A DNA stretch of 64,000 nucleotides from Apteryx mantelli (Eukaryota; Chordata; Aves; Apterygiformes; Apterygidae), in assembly GCF_036417845.1 (NCBI RefSeq), contig NC_089980.1:67082501-67146500 (forward strand). Reading direction: 5' to 3'. The notes beneath the pieces are model-generated. The model saw only the letters and a program-made list of their open reading frames with translations. It was not told the DNA's origin and did no database searches. The position numbers and the translations under genes are program-made. Shown here one piece after another: positions 25,130 to 35,689 of the stretch. Every line of letters begins with the position of its first letter. Position 1 is the stretch's first letter.

Positions 25130-25188
25130 TTGAGAAGCCTAAAACAGCAACAGAAAACAAAACAAATGCATTCCAAGCGTTGCCTAAA
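25130..25188 (+). CDS. Candidate coding exon C (unrecognised gene, uncertain donor)
   Basis: The acceptor is excellent: a tract of ttccttttttcctgtattctg followed by caatgtag. The intron from 24,920 would be only about 210 bases. Supplying two bases (TT) to the single T left by exon B gives Phe, then EKPKTATENKTNAFQALPK, a polar peptide that looks coding. The frame stays open to TAG at 25,255. The end is the weak point: a cut before gtccag (25,189) keeps frame with the next candidate, but this is a poor donor. The segment could also be a terminal exon ending at 25,257, or a pseudo-exon. Confidence 0.3.
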
Positions 25189-25349
25189 GTCCAGTTTAAG
25201 TTTAACAGGGAATATTTCAAGTGTAGCAGTACTTTGTTTAATCTGTGTTATAGATAGTGTCAAAAATCCTATACTGCAGTTCAGAAAGAATCACATAACC
25301 CTCCCTTAGCCCAAATCAATCATTTAGGTAGGGAGACAATAGTAAACAA

Positions 25350-25470
25350 AATGATCCGAAGTCACGTGGTCGTGTCTTGGCCAATTGGCTGGTACTTAAC
25401 AATTAAAAGAACTCAATTAAAAGGCAGGCATATATACAAGGCAGTGTATCATTTGCTGGGGAGCTCATGA
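25350..25470 (+). promoter_or_regulatory. Promoter-like block: E-box, CCAAT, TATA
   Basis: Within 80 bases there is a palindromic E-box with preferred flanks (GTCACGTG, 25,361-25,368) and a CCAAT motif inside the palindrome CCAATTGG (25,381-25,388). A TATA-like ATATATA follows at 25,430-25,436. This order and spacing are those of a classical vertebrate core promoter, with initiation expected near 25,460. An AP-1-type TGAGTCA lies downstream near 25,508. It sits just after candidate exon C and before candidate exon D, so it could start a shorter transcript of the same gene. The motifs are seen directly; function is inference. Confidence 0.3.
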
Positions 25471-26141
25471 ATGAACAGAAATACTGTATTTCGATCTCAG
25501 CTGATACTGAGTCATAATTACGGTATCTGATATTTAAATCATGTGTTTTTTGAGATTTGTCATTTTCCTTTCATCTCAGAGGCTGTTCCTGGTACAATGT
25601 CAGAGTCTTGGCTTTCCATTTTTTGAGACAGCATGTAAAATCAATAGGCAAAACTTACCTGGTAATTACTAGTGAGTAGTGTTTTTGTTTAATGGACCTA
25701 TTTTTTTTTTCTTGGATGATCTTCCAAAAACCCTTCTCCTCCACAGTAAGATATAAATACATTTTATTTCTCCTTTTCTATTTCACTGTTTTTTTTTTCA
25801 AATTAGAGATGCTTTCTTTGTAGTGTACATTGTATTTTCAAAGACCTGTTTTAAATTTGGATCCCTAACTGATATGTGTTTGCTTCCTACAAAAATCTTG
25901 GAATTTGCATACAGTTTGAGAACAAGTGTTTTTGAAGCAGACCCAGTGAAATAAGTTGGAATATTTTGATTTCCCTTCACGGCCTGTAGATTGGACCCCA
26001 TGTTGCATCACCTGTAGGTGCAGAGGCCATCACTGCACATTTCTTTTTTTTTCTGTATGTGTTGCTGATATATGCCATAATCAGCAGGCATTAGGTGAAA
26101 GACATGTCTTCCTGAAACCTTTCTGATTTTTTTTCTAAAAG

Positions 26142-26203
26142 TCCATTGTGAGTAGAGAAATTTCACTTAATGATCACAATGAAGTAGAAAGAGTAGTGGT
26201 GAG
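26142..26203 (+). CDS. Candidate coding exon D (unrecognised gene)
   Basis: The acceptor is tctgattttttttctaaaag and the donor is GAG-gtatgt at 26,204. The 62 bases give 20 codons plus two bases in the only frame that avoids an early stop, with peptide REISLNDHNEVERVVV. Entry phase 0 requires the preceding exon to end on a codon boundary. Exit phase 2 joins to the single leading C of the candidate at 31,173. A second possible cut (GTG-gtgagg, 26,198) would leave phase 0. It is acidic and helix-prone, and no family was recognised. Confidence 0.37.
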
Positions 26204-26864
26204 GTATGTTGTTTTTTTCAATCCAGTTCCTCCCTTTGTCATAGGTGAAGAAAGAAAATTCTGTGTTCAGAATTATGTGTTGGTTGAATTGCTGCAACTT
26301 AAATATTCCTCCTCCCTCCTGCAGTGTCAGAAGCACAACAGCATCCAGATGTAAATACCTGACTCTCGGTACTGAAACCAATTAGAAATAGAAAGCCATC
26401 TTCTCAAATTTAGGAGCCAATCTTACTGAAATTTTTGTTTAAAAGTTTAAACTGTTGAGTTTGTTGATAAAGTATTGCATGGGCATGAGAGCAGAGTGTT
26501 TACACTGCCTTTAAAAAATATACTTGTTCATAAGATGATAAAGCAAATTCTAATTCAGTTTTACATAGCTGCCTTTGCTTCAAGGCTTTGTGCAATGCCA
26601 GCCTGCCCATAACTGTAATTTTGAGACATGACCTCAAGAGCTGGACTCTGTGATGCTTCTCACAGTTTAGCACTAAGGCTTGTGAGCATGAGCCCCCAGA
26701 CTGATAGATGTGTCATTTTTTCTGTTATACCCAAAGAAATTGCAACCAGGAAAATACAATGAATTAAACTAGAGGATCTGCATTACCACTTGTTTTCTTG
26801 TTTATTGTGTACTGGTTTATTTCCAGACTTTGTTCTTGCTTAACAATCTTCTATATTTCTTAAA

Positions 26865-27070
26865 CATAAGAAAAAGCTTTTTTACTCTGAGGGTGATTGG
26901 ACAGTGGCAGAGGTTGCCCAGAGAGGCTGTGAAGTCCCCATCCTTGCAGAGATTCAAAACCCGGTGGGATACGGCCCGGAGCTCTTGGTGGCCCTGCTCT
27001 GAGCAGGAGTTGGACCAGGCGATCTCCAGAGGTCCCTTCCAACCTCAGCCACACTGTGATTCTGTGAAAA
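26865..27070 (+). mobile_element. CR1 LINE 3' end fragment, sense, older subfamily
   Basis: The segment begins at 'cataagaaaaagc', equivalent to the 'aacatgaggaaaaac' site in the younger copies. It contains the end of ORF2 (W-Q-R-L-P-R-E-A-V), then 'gatctccagaggtccc' and the terminal 'tgtgattctgtga'. It differs from the 30.1 and 61 kb copies at many sites, for example 'ctctgagcaggagttggaccaggcg', and so represents another subfamily. It is about 205 bases long with no intact frame of its own. Confidence 0.93.
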
Positions 27071-27941
27071 ACTTCCCCTGCAATTTGGAGGGGCAGACAA
27101 CATTGTCTACTTGAGGGGAGATCAGAAGTCACATGTGGATTTGAATCTTAGAATGACACTTGTATTTTAGACCTTATCATTTTGCTGTCTCAGGTCGGTC
27201 ATTAATCATTCCTTTGGAGCGATGGCCCTGTATGTCTTGCTGGCACTGTCTCACGCAAGCCATCTGAAATGTCACTTATAAGCAGCTGCAGGCAGTGAAC
27301 GGGGTTTCCTTTTCCCCCCTTCCTCCTGGCTGTTCAAAGCTACTCCTGATCATCTGTTTGGGCAGCAGCTTCTTATACCATTTCTTCTGCACACTGTCTC
27401 CTTGGGCACTGCTGTGCAGCAGGCAGAGCAGAGAGGGGCCCTGGAGGTATGAGCGTAACTATTTCTTTCTAGCTCTTCGTGACCTTAAACTTTACTGTCT
27501 GGAGGCAGTTCCAGGGTGGTGGAGACAGCACCAGATAGAGCAGCAAGACATTGGCGGAAAGAGAATGAGAAAATAAAGGATGAGACTACTGCAGGAAAAG
27601 CATAAATAGAAAGTGGAGGGACAGAGGCCAGTGCACACTAGCTTCCTATAAATGTCATTGCTGCACTTGAAAGCAGCATCTTACTGTAGTAAGGAACCTC
27701 TGGAAACAGAGGAAGTGATGCAGGAGCTTGCAAAGGAAATGCCAAGACATGTGAAAGGAAGTGAGGAAACAAATGTCACGGAAGTCTGTCATGGCTGCAG
27801 AAAAGTTCAAGCCCCAAACCCACATAATGTAAATGGAATTGTACTCCAGCACTCTTGTGAATGATGCAGGGAAATGTGAGATCATTTTGCAATAAATAAA
27901 CCTACAAGAACAGTAAAAAGTGAAAACAAAGTTTTAAATGG

Positions 27942-27995
27942 TTATATATATATTTATACACACATACACACACACACACGCACACATATATATAG
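27942..27995. repeat. (TA)n / (CA)n compound microsatellite
   Basis: A TA run, then CA repeats with one CG step, then a second TA run, about 54 bases. Confidence 0.9.
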
Positions 27996-29030
27996 AGGCA
28001 TATACACAAAAAAGTAAAATGTACTTGCCAAACATTAAAGCATAGACAGTTGATTTAATTCTGCTCACACTGACATATAAACATCAATTTTTAATTAAAA
28101 TACCAAATGGCAATAACTTGACTTGTGTTTAGGAAAGGTGATTGTTATCTTTTCTGCCATAATGGTGTAGGTGATGATTTTGCTTAAATATTGTTTATCT
28201 TGATGAGACATAAATACTTACCATCAAAGACATTGTTGACACAAAACCAAGCAGGTATTACTGTGAATAAATTCAAACTGGAGTGAGAAACAGAGAATCT
28301 GGTGGATGATTCCTTTTCATCAGTGCAGTTTGGTTCAGCTTTCCAAAGGGAGGGGTAGGCTAAGATGTGTCCCTGTTTATAAGAAGCGCAGTGAGTTTAT
28401 GAAACAGGTTACAGGGGGTGAAGGCTTGGTAGCAAGGATTACACTCCATGACTCAGAATCTCATTTCCATTCCTGGCTAAATAGTATGATTGGAATTTAA
28501 ACTCAGTATTTTGTTCTGAATCAGGCACAGCTTAAAAATATCACCATATTTTTTTCACCAAATTATTTCACTTTTTTTTTTTCCTTTTTGGAGGGCAACA
28601 CTGCAGATGAATGTGACAGATACTCATGCAATACTTTTTTGTTGATGGATATGAGCTTTTGATTTCTGCAAATGTACAATGATCCTCTTTATTCCTTTTA
28701 GGAAAAAAAAAACACATTCTGAAGAGCCAGTATCTGTAACAGCTCAGTTTGGTAACATTCAGCTCATGCTGGCAACTGTCTGAGGAAGAAAATAAAACTG
28801 GATGACAAGATTAAAAAAAAAATTACAAGATATTAAACAATTTTCTAGCTCTACAAGATCTATTTATTTATTTATTGTGGCAAACACTTGCATATTATAA
28901 CTTTTTGGATTTGCAGATCTCTTTGGGAAAAAAACCCTCTTTTTCCTTTAAGGTGCTAATTTTACCTGAGTTAAGTAATTTCATTTCTAATTTCCTGGAG
29001 CTATAATTTAGGTTGTCTCTGCTATCTGTT

Positions 29031-29043
29031 CCCCCCCCCCCCC
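29031..29043. repeat. C13 homopolymer
   Basis: Thirteen consecutive C in AT-rich DNA. The minus strand could form a G-rich structure with neighbouring copies. Confidence 0.95.
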
Positions 29044-30097
29044 AATGGTTTCTGTTATTACCATTACTTACTGCACAAGGTATTTCAAAGAATAAAAGGA
29101 CAGACATTTATCAGTTCTCCATTTAAGACTCTGAAGTCTAAATGATAAAACTTGCATTTTTTTTTTTAAGGTAACAATCTAATTTTTCAAAAGTATATTT
29201 TTGTGAGGGTTCTTCTATATTTGTACTAATGTTCAAATTTTACTAATTATCTTAGTGAAAAATCCTACCAGTAATAAAAATATTGTTTATCTTGTGGTTG
29301 ACTGTCCTAAAAAGTTGAATGGTTGAAGAAGAAAAATCTATGAAGAAATAAGGTTAGAATTATGTAGATATGTTTCAAATATTTTATTTTTAAGAGTCCA
29401 ATTATATATCTGTATACAAATATTAGTTTTGTGTTTATGAAATTCAAAATAGCTTTCATTCGCAACTGTTATAGCTTTCAATAGCACAGGAGATCTGTCA
29501 AGATAATTTGTGAACTATCTCAACTGTCTGCTTCAGTGAAGCCAAAATTGCTAGGATTTGAATTTGCCAATTTTTTCAAAGCTGTTGGTTTGAAATCCAA
29601 ACCAAGAGAAAACTAGGATCTGCTTTGGGTGTTTTTTGGTCTCTGAAAGTTTGTGGATAACTCTAGGTCAACTGCTTATACTTTTGCCTTGAATGTTCTT
29701 CAAGTGGAGATATAAAAAAAACCACAGAAGCGGCTTTGTAAACAAGATCACTGAGATTTTTTTTTGTGGTGATAAAAGAGTAAGTAAGTGTTTCATAGCT
29801 GGGCCTCATTCTATCACCATCACCAAGTTTGAGGTAATAGACTCAATATTTGTGGGCTCATCTTGCTATATTGTTATAAATCAGTAACCTATTTATTCCT
29901 TTGAAAAATACCGTAAATCTCAGACTGTGCTGCTGCCCACTACATGAATATACCCACAGCCGGTGCCACGCCATGCCCCCATTGTCCCGAGAAATCATTC
30001 TGTCTCTGCTTGTGGCAACTCCCTCTGGCTTTGTCTGCTGGGCCCTTTCTGTTCAGGCATCGATATCTTGCTTTTGGATATGAAAGCAATACTGAAG

Positions 30098-30510
30098 TCT
30101 CTCTTATGAGGAAAGGCTGAGAGAGCTGGGCCTGTTTAGCCTGGAGAAGAGAAGGCTGAGAGGAGATCTTATCAACGTGTACAAGTATCTGAAGGGAGGG
30201 TGTCGAGAGGATGGGACCAGACTCTTTTCAGTGGTGCCCAGTGACAGGACGCGAGGCAACGGGCACAAACTGAAACACAGACGCTTCCATGTGAACATGA
30301 GGAAAAACTTTTTCACTGTGAGGGTGACAGAGCACTGGAACAGGTTGCCCAGAGAGGTTGTGGAGTCTCCTTCTCTGGAGATATTCAAAACCCACCTGGA
30401 CGCGATCCTGTGCAATGTGCTCTAGGTGAGCCTGCTTGAGCAGGGGGGTTGGACTAGATGATCTCCAGAGGTCCCTTCCAACCTCAACCATTCTGTGATT
30501 CTGTGATTTC
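30098..30510 (+). mobile_element. Young CR1 LINE 3' fragment, sense
   Basis: Starting near 'ctcttatgaggaaaggctg', this is a near match in reverse orientation to the 3' part of the CR1 at 61-63 kb. It includes the last ORF2 codons, which encode the same [10 protein letters not shown] stretch followed by a stop near 30,423. The 3' UTR block with 'gatctccagaggtccc' follows, and the tail is cattctgtgattctgtgat. Only about 410 bases are present, so it is strongly 5' truncated. It belongs to the same or a sister subfamily as the 61 kb copy. Confidence 0.95.
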
Positions 30511-30708
30511 TCATGGTTGCTAGAGAGCTGATGGCACATTTCACAAGAGTAAGGAGTAATAATATTTCTGTCCCAGCCGGTATGATTGGTCTATTTTGTC
30601 AGCCTAAATTCATCCTGCAATTTGAACTGGATACAGTTTGGATGTATTTGCTTCTTGTCCTAAACTGTTGTATATGTTGCTGTTTCCTGTTAAGCAGCTC
30701 TTTTGCAC

Positions 30709-30764
30709 CATGACTTTTGGACCAGTCATGAAATGACCAGTCATTTTGCAAATGACTGCATTTG
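30709..30764. other. Three consecutive perfect hairpins
   Basis: CATGACT (30,709-30,715) pairs with AGTCATG (30,724-30,730). AAATGAC (30,731-30,737) pairs with GTCATTT (30,740-30,746). CAAATG (30,749-30,754) pairs with CATTTG (30,759-30,764). The stems share the ATGACT/AGTCAT word, so alternative pairings between the units are possible. It lies about 200 bases after the 30.1 kb CR1. No named element was recognised. Confidence 0.6.
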
Positions 30765-31172
30765 GTGATGTTTCCATATATAATGATTGACTAGACACAC
30801 ATGTGCTTGCGCACAAACACATGCACACACACACATAATCTTTAAAGCAGAAGAACATTAATGGCATCACATATATGCAGTTTTGTAATTACATGACATA
30901 TGAATCATATGAAATCATAATTATTTCATTAACACCTGATTTGCTTGGGTAGTCTTCCTCTTAATAAAGCATTCCCTGTTGCTCAGTGGCGCAGTTTTGT
31001 ATATATCACAAACAACAAAAAAGTAATTTAGAAAAAAATGTGTTGGGAAGGTTGGCACATATGTGATAGAAGATTACTTTCATACTTTCTTTTGCACTTT
31101 TGACAAAGGGCTATTTTAAAAAAAAAAAATTGTTTTGTTTTCTTCTCTTATGTCTTTTCTCTTGAAACCTAG

Positions 31173-31251
31173 CAACATGAAGGACGTACTGAGAAAGCTA
31201 GATGAAGCTGAGTCAAGAGAGACTCAAATAAGAAACTTTATGAATCAGGTG
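31173..31251 (+). CDS. Candidate coding exon E, coiled-coil-like (unrecognised gene)
   Basis: This is the most exon-like segment. A long pyrimidine tract (ttcttctcttatgtcttttctc) leads to cctag at 31,172. The donor is GTG followed by gtgagt at 31,252. The 79 bases are open in one frame only, giving one base plus 26 codons. The peptide KDVLRKLDEAESRETQIR has hydrophobic residues spaced as in a coiled coil and is rich in charged residues. Entry phase fits exon D, and exit phase 0 fits the segment at 43,666. I cannot name the protein. A pseudo-exon is possible but less likely than for the others. Confidence 0.45.
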
Positions 31252-31589
31252 GTGAGTCAGTTGTGATTTTTTTTAAGAGAAGAAAAAACATAACTAGTAA
31301 AAACTGATTTTTCTTCCCTAAGGGATGAAACTGAGGAAAATAAGACAAACCATGAAGCAAATTTGATCTTTGGTAAAGGAGATGACTGAGAACCAGACAA
31401 AACAGTGGACAATTAATTATGTCCCAGGCAGAATTTTTGTGCTTGGGAAGTGTATACGTTATGAAATGAGCCACTATCAGTTGTCTGTTCTTATAATACC
31501 CTTCAACCCAACCTGCTGCCACTGTAAAATAACCAGGGTGTTCTAGTTTTAGCAAACGGTTGGCTGTTTAAGGGAAAATGCCTCCTGCT

Positions 31590-31870
31590 GGGCTATTAGT
31601 GTAGGATGGCGCCGGTTCATGCTGCCCTCCCGGCATGGCCCTCCCAGAGGAGTTTGCAGCTGTCAGTGTCTGGCACCATCCAAGCCTGGAAGTGCCGTGG
31701 CAGGGGAGCAAGGGCCAGGTGTCCCAGCTGGCCGGCGACGGCACACGGCTGCCCCCGCAGTGCAGGCTGGGCCCTATCACGCATGTGGTTTGAGACTGCC
31801 CAAAGGACCATTCATGGGTTCAGACCCTCATGTCCCCATCAGGGGCTGAAGTGCCTTTGGTATGCCTTTG
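31590..31870. other. Third GC-rich patch
   Basis: About 280 bases of high G+C in AT-rich surroundings, with gcgcc, cccggc, gccggcgacgg and cacggc giving several CpG sites. Overlapping frames of 64-94 codons occur on both strands and look like chance frames in GC-rich DNA. The patch starts 340 bases after candidate exon E. Function and origin are unknown. Confidence 0.4.
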
Positions 31871-33711
31871 GAGCATGGATTCTACCTTAATTTACCCCTA
31901 AAGGAATCTGTTTTACCTGCAGCCCAAATGCTCTGCAAACCAAGCCAACATGACATTGGGGGAATTGCTTCAAAACCTCACTACTGATCTGATCAAAAAT
32001 AGTAGCATAGACACAACTTGGTTTTATTAACTGATGGCCTTCTCTGTGCCAGCTAACTAACAAAGCACTAATTTGTCCCAGCACTGGATCTGCTTCAGAA
32101 AGTCAAACCACTGCTTGCAAAAGACCAGGCCTTCATTTGGGCCCCTGTATCTCTACACTTAAAGCCATCTCTGCTGTCATAGAAACATAATCAAAGAGAA
32201 AAGCAGGCATTTTTGATAAAAGAGCATTCTTTCTCTCTCAGGAAAAATACCTTAAATCTAATTATATCTCTAGTTACTGTTAGTTACCTCCAAGGCTTCC
32301 TGCATGCGAGGCAGCTCACCTCTCAATCTAAAGAGAGAAGCAGAAATTTCCTATGGCATTAAGCAGAAATTTATTTTAGCGTAAGTAATGCACTATGACG
32401 TACTTCGCCAAAAATACAAGTAGTCGTGCATCTGCTACTTGCTGGTAAGCTTCTGCTTTAGTTTAGCTTATTGAATCCAATCTAAGTTGGGCAGCTAACT
32501 TAGTACTGAGCTGTCATAGCAACCAGATTGTGTAATTTGTTCACAGTGCTTATCCACATTCATCTTAAACCCTAGTTTGGCTGTTTTTCCTTCCCCTTAT
32601 GGACAGGCTGATCTAGAGCTTCAACCCTCTGGCAGTTTGGAGTCTTGTAATTTCCAGCCTAAATTTGTTTGCAGTGAATTATTCTTGTGCCAGCTTTTTT
32701 TCTTTGGCTTAAATAGCTCTTTTACCTCTTGGTGTTTATGCCCAATGTTGTATTTATAGAGTGGTCAGATTCCCTCTCATCTTTGGTTTTTTAGTCTACG
32801 TAAGCCAAGTTTTTAGCCTCCATGTGTTTAATATTCTCTTCACTCTTCAGTGCTTTATTGATTTCTAGCTGCCATTTTATCATCTAGTCACTTAATGTTG
32901 TAAAATCTTTTTACAACTTGTTGCCTTTGGCCCTTACCTTTACTATCCTAACTTAGTATCATCAGAGAACTTTATGCCCCACTATTTATCCCCTTTTCTA
33001 GGTCACTTACGAATATATTAAACAGCACAAGTACTAATAGAAAGACTTCCCTCATGATGTCTCTCCACTGAAAAAGCCCTAATCATTAATGCTTACCTTT
33101 GTGTCCTACTTTTTAGCCAATTATTTAGCCCTGTTGGGACCTTTCTATGGCATCTCAGATCTGTATTGACTCCAGAATCAACTTCCTTTTACAGAAGCTT
33201 CCATGATGACTCTTCAAACATTGTATTTATAGATGATCTAACTGTATTCTTGGTAGCAGTTTCTGTCAGTTTGCCTGGTAGAGATGTTTGGGCACCAATT
33301 CATAGCTACCTTAGATTTACCTTTCCCTTCCTCTTTCTTTCCTGAATCCTTTTAAAAATTGGCATCCCATTTTGCCTCTTTCCTGTCTTCTGATACTGAG
33401 AATTTCACACTTGAGTTCTTTTAAAAATCCTGTATGAATACAAGGTGGTCCTGGCGACTTTTTATTGTTCTCTTTGTTGATTTTTCTATAACCTCTTTTA
33501 CTGATGCTTTCATTTCAGATGGGTCCTCCAACAGCATCTCTTAAGAAAGGTTCTGTTGTGTAAATTTCTCTTAAGGTCCTCGTTATGAGCATGGATGCAA
33601 AACTTCATTTAATTTGCCTGCTATAGGCTTATCTTCTCTCAGTGCTCCTTTTATACCTTTATACGTCAGACTTCCAGAAACTGTGGCAAGCTTCCTGATC
33701 TTGTTGTACTT

Positions 33712-33737
33712 AAAACAACAACAACAACAACAACAAA
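33712..33737. repeat. (AAC)n microsatellite
   Basis: Seven or eight ACA units inside the antisense LINE relic, probably grown from an A-rich codon run in the relic. Confidence 0.9.
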
Positions 33738-34449
33738 GCCTGCAAGTTATTTCTCAAACCTTTTGGCCTGTCCTATTGCATTTTTACATTTAGTCTGCCA
33801 GAGTTTTATTTTCTCTTCAATTGTCCTAAGACAAGAACTTCATTTTTTTCCAAGAACTGCTTCAAATAACCTCCCTACATTGGTAGTTAGCTGTGTTGCT
33901 TTCGCATATGTTTGTTCTGCATCACTCAATTTATTCTGTGCACTACCTACACACATTTTGCTCTTCTGTCTGCACATTTGATAGTTCCTTTCTAACAATT
34001 CCTTTATTTCTATGCAATTCCTATTTTTCTAATCAAGTAGTATTTTAGGGGATTTGTTGGCTTTGCTTGCTCCTACATAGATGCTGAATTTAAGTACATT
34101 ATTACTGTCATTATGTATTGGCTCTTTGGTAGCAACATTTAGTACCAGGTCCTACACAGTGGGCACAATCAAATTAATATCTGCTTATCTTGTGCATTGC
34201 CCATTTAGCTGCTCCTTGAAGCATTTTTTTACAGTGTCTGAAGGTTTTGTTTTGCAGTTGTGCCTAAATGTGACAATTGCTTGATCACTATGGGAGGAGT
34301 TGAAGTCTACCAACATGGTTAATTTGACTCTGAGGTTTTAGAATATATAGCCAGTCATCAGCTACAGCCTCGTCAGAGAAATCAGGAATAGTATAGGCAT
34401 ACTGGGCGTTCCAGTTCATTTCCCTCTCAGAGCTGGATTGTTTTAATAG

Positions 34450-34530
34450 TCTAGCTTTTTTAAAGTATTCTAGCTAGTATTCTAGCTTTATAATCTAAAA
34501 GTATTCTGGCTAGTACTCTAGCTTTCGAAA
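34450..34530. repeat. Tandem duplication, 36-base period
   Basis: 'aaagtattctagctagtattctag' at 34,462 recurs as 'aaagtattctggctagtactctag' at 34,498, inside the ancient LINE relic. Two mismatches separate the copies, so the duplication is moderately old. Confidence 0.85.
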
Positions 34531-34759
34531 AAGTTTTTCCTCTTCTTCCCTAAAATAGTGTTATACAGCTGAATATCCCTCTACTAAGTAAATTTTTTGA
34601 CCAGCTACATTTTCTGTTTCTTCATTCATTCTAAATATACCTTCTTAAGTTGTGCTGTATGATGCATCTCCTGTGTTACATTCTTTTAATATGTTATGTT
34701 CTAAAATATCCAGCTAAATATGCCCTAGTGATTTTATTTTATTAATTGCTGATATGTTA

Positions 34760-35170
34760 CTAGCTCAGATCTTTTTCTTTTCTGAATACCCTCCAGTCTG
34801 ACAATATTTTTCTGATATATGTGGTGTCCAAGTTACTGAATTTGATGTGCTGGGGCAGAGATTCTGTGTATTTGAAGTATGTGTTGGCACAGTAGACAGA
34901 ACTCCACTTCTTCCTTGTGCCCTTGTGGCCATCTGAAGGAGCTGGAAATGCCTCAGCATCAATTAGACAGCCCTCAGCCTCAGTGCTGTTTAGATTCTTC
35001 ACATCTTTGTGTGCTGCAATCCACTGCAAACATGTTTTTCTCCTCTTGGCTCTGGTTTCTCTTGGCATCTGGATGGTGTGAGGATTTGAAAGAGGCACAT
35101 CACGCAACACGTCTTCTGTAGCATTGGCATTGTGGAGAATTCTCACAATATGAACACAGGCCTTTTGCAA
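34760..35170 (-). other. Unexplained 136-codon open frame, minus strand
   Basis: The frame runs from a TTG codon to TAG, with the first ATG internal (before P-R-E-T-R-A-K-R-R-K). The inferred peptide is polar and balanced in composition, including KRRKTCLQWIAAHKDVK and YFKYTESLPQHIKF, unlike the low-complexity frames elsewhere. A TAA closes the frame about 20 bases upstream, next to acceptor-like CAG sites. An alternative frame across that edge gives a Cys-rich peptide (SYCENSPQCQCYRRR). It lies just 5' of the ancient LINE relic at 32.85-34.75 kb on the same strand, so it could be part of that element, a retrogene relic, or an exon. I do not recognise the product. Confidence 0.25.
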
Positions 35171-35689
35171 TCCTGTTTTCAGAGCTTACATACCTGAAAA
35201 GAACTATTCCGGTAACCTTGGCTGACCTCCCGTGTAGCACAACCTATAGGATTTCTCTGAATTACTTTATTTTTGAAATTATATATGGTTTAGGAAAAAC
35301 AATCCTCTTTGCTGAGAAGCATAGAGTAGTTTTCTAATGGCCAATTATCTGTACTGTTAAAATGTGCTGTTTATTTCTAGTCTTTAGATGAATTACCCCT
35401 GTAGATGTTGCATTAGTGAGAAATAGAGGCAAATGTGACTCTCCTTTCTTTTCGGTATTTCCTGATTGAGCTACATACTATTCTAGCCCCATGGCCACAG
35501 GGTAACATTGGCAGCCGGTGTTCAGCTGACTGCCCCTACTCCAAATCTTTGTCAGTTGCTTCTCCTCAGTCAGAGCACTCAGTCCTAGGTATATGCTCTT
35601 ATATTTAACTATAGGGGAAATTCTGTTGTTTGCATGAGGGCAGGTTACGAAACAATCCATTTTTTTTTTCTATCATTGAAAGTATATTA

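Larger units (their letters stand above)
27071..30097. other. Non-coding stretch between two CR1 fragments
   Basis: Contains the TA/CA microsatellite and the C13 run. No exon or named repeat was recognised. A gtaagt on the minus strand at 28,216-28,221 borders a short open segment but has little support. Confidence 0.55.
32850..34750 (-). mobile_element. Ancient CR1/L3-type LINE relic, antisense
   Basis: Read on plus, the segment follows the order of an antisense CR1/L3 ORF2. It has 'tagtatcatcagagaactttatgcc' near 32,956, then a 'ggtcacttacgaatatattaaacagcac' block, then the 'agccaattatttagcc' segment. After that comes 'ctggcgactttttattg' near 33,454, then the 'gtgctccttttatacc' and 'cagacttccag...gcaagcttcctg' stretch near 33,640-33,695, ending in (AAC)n. 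The last recognisable part is 'agctgctccttgaagcat' near 34,210. All are recalled conserved landmarks of this LINE group, seen here with many substitutions and stops. Borders are approximate. Confidence 0.75.
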
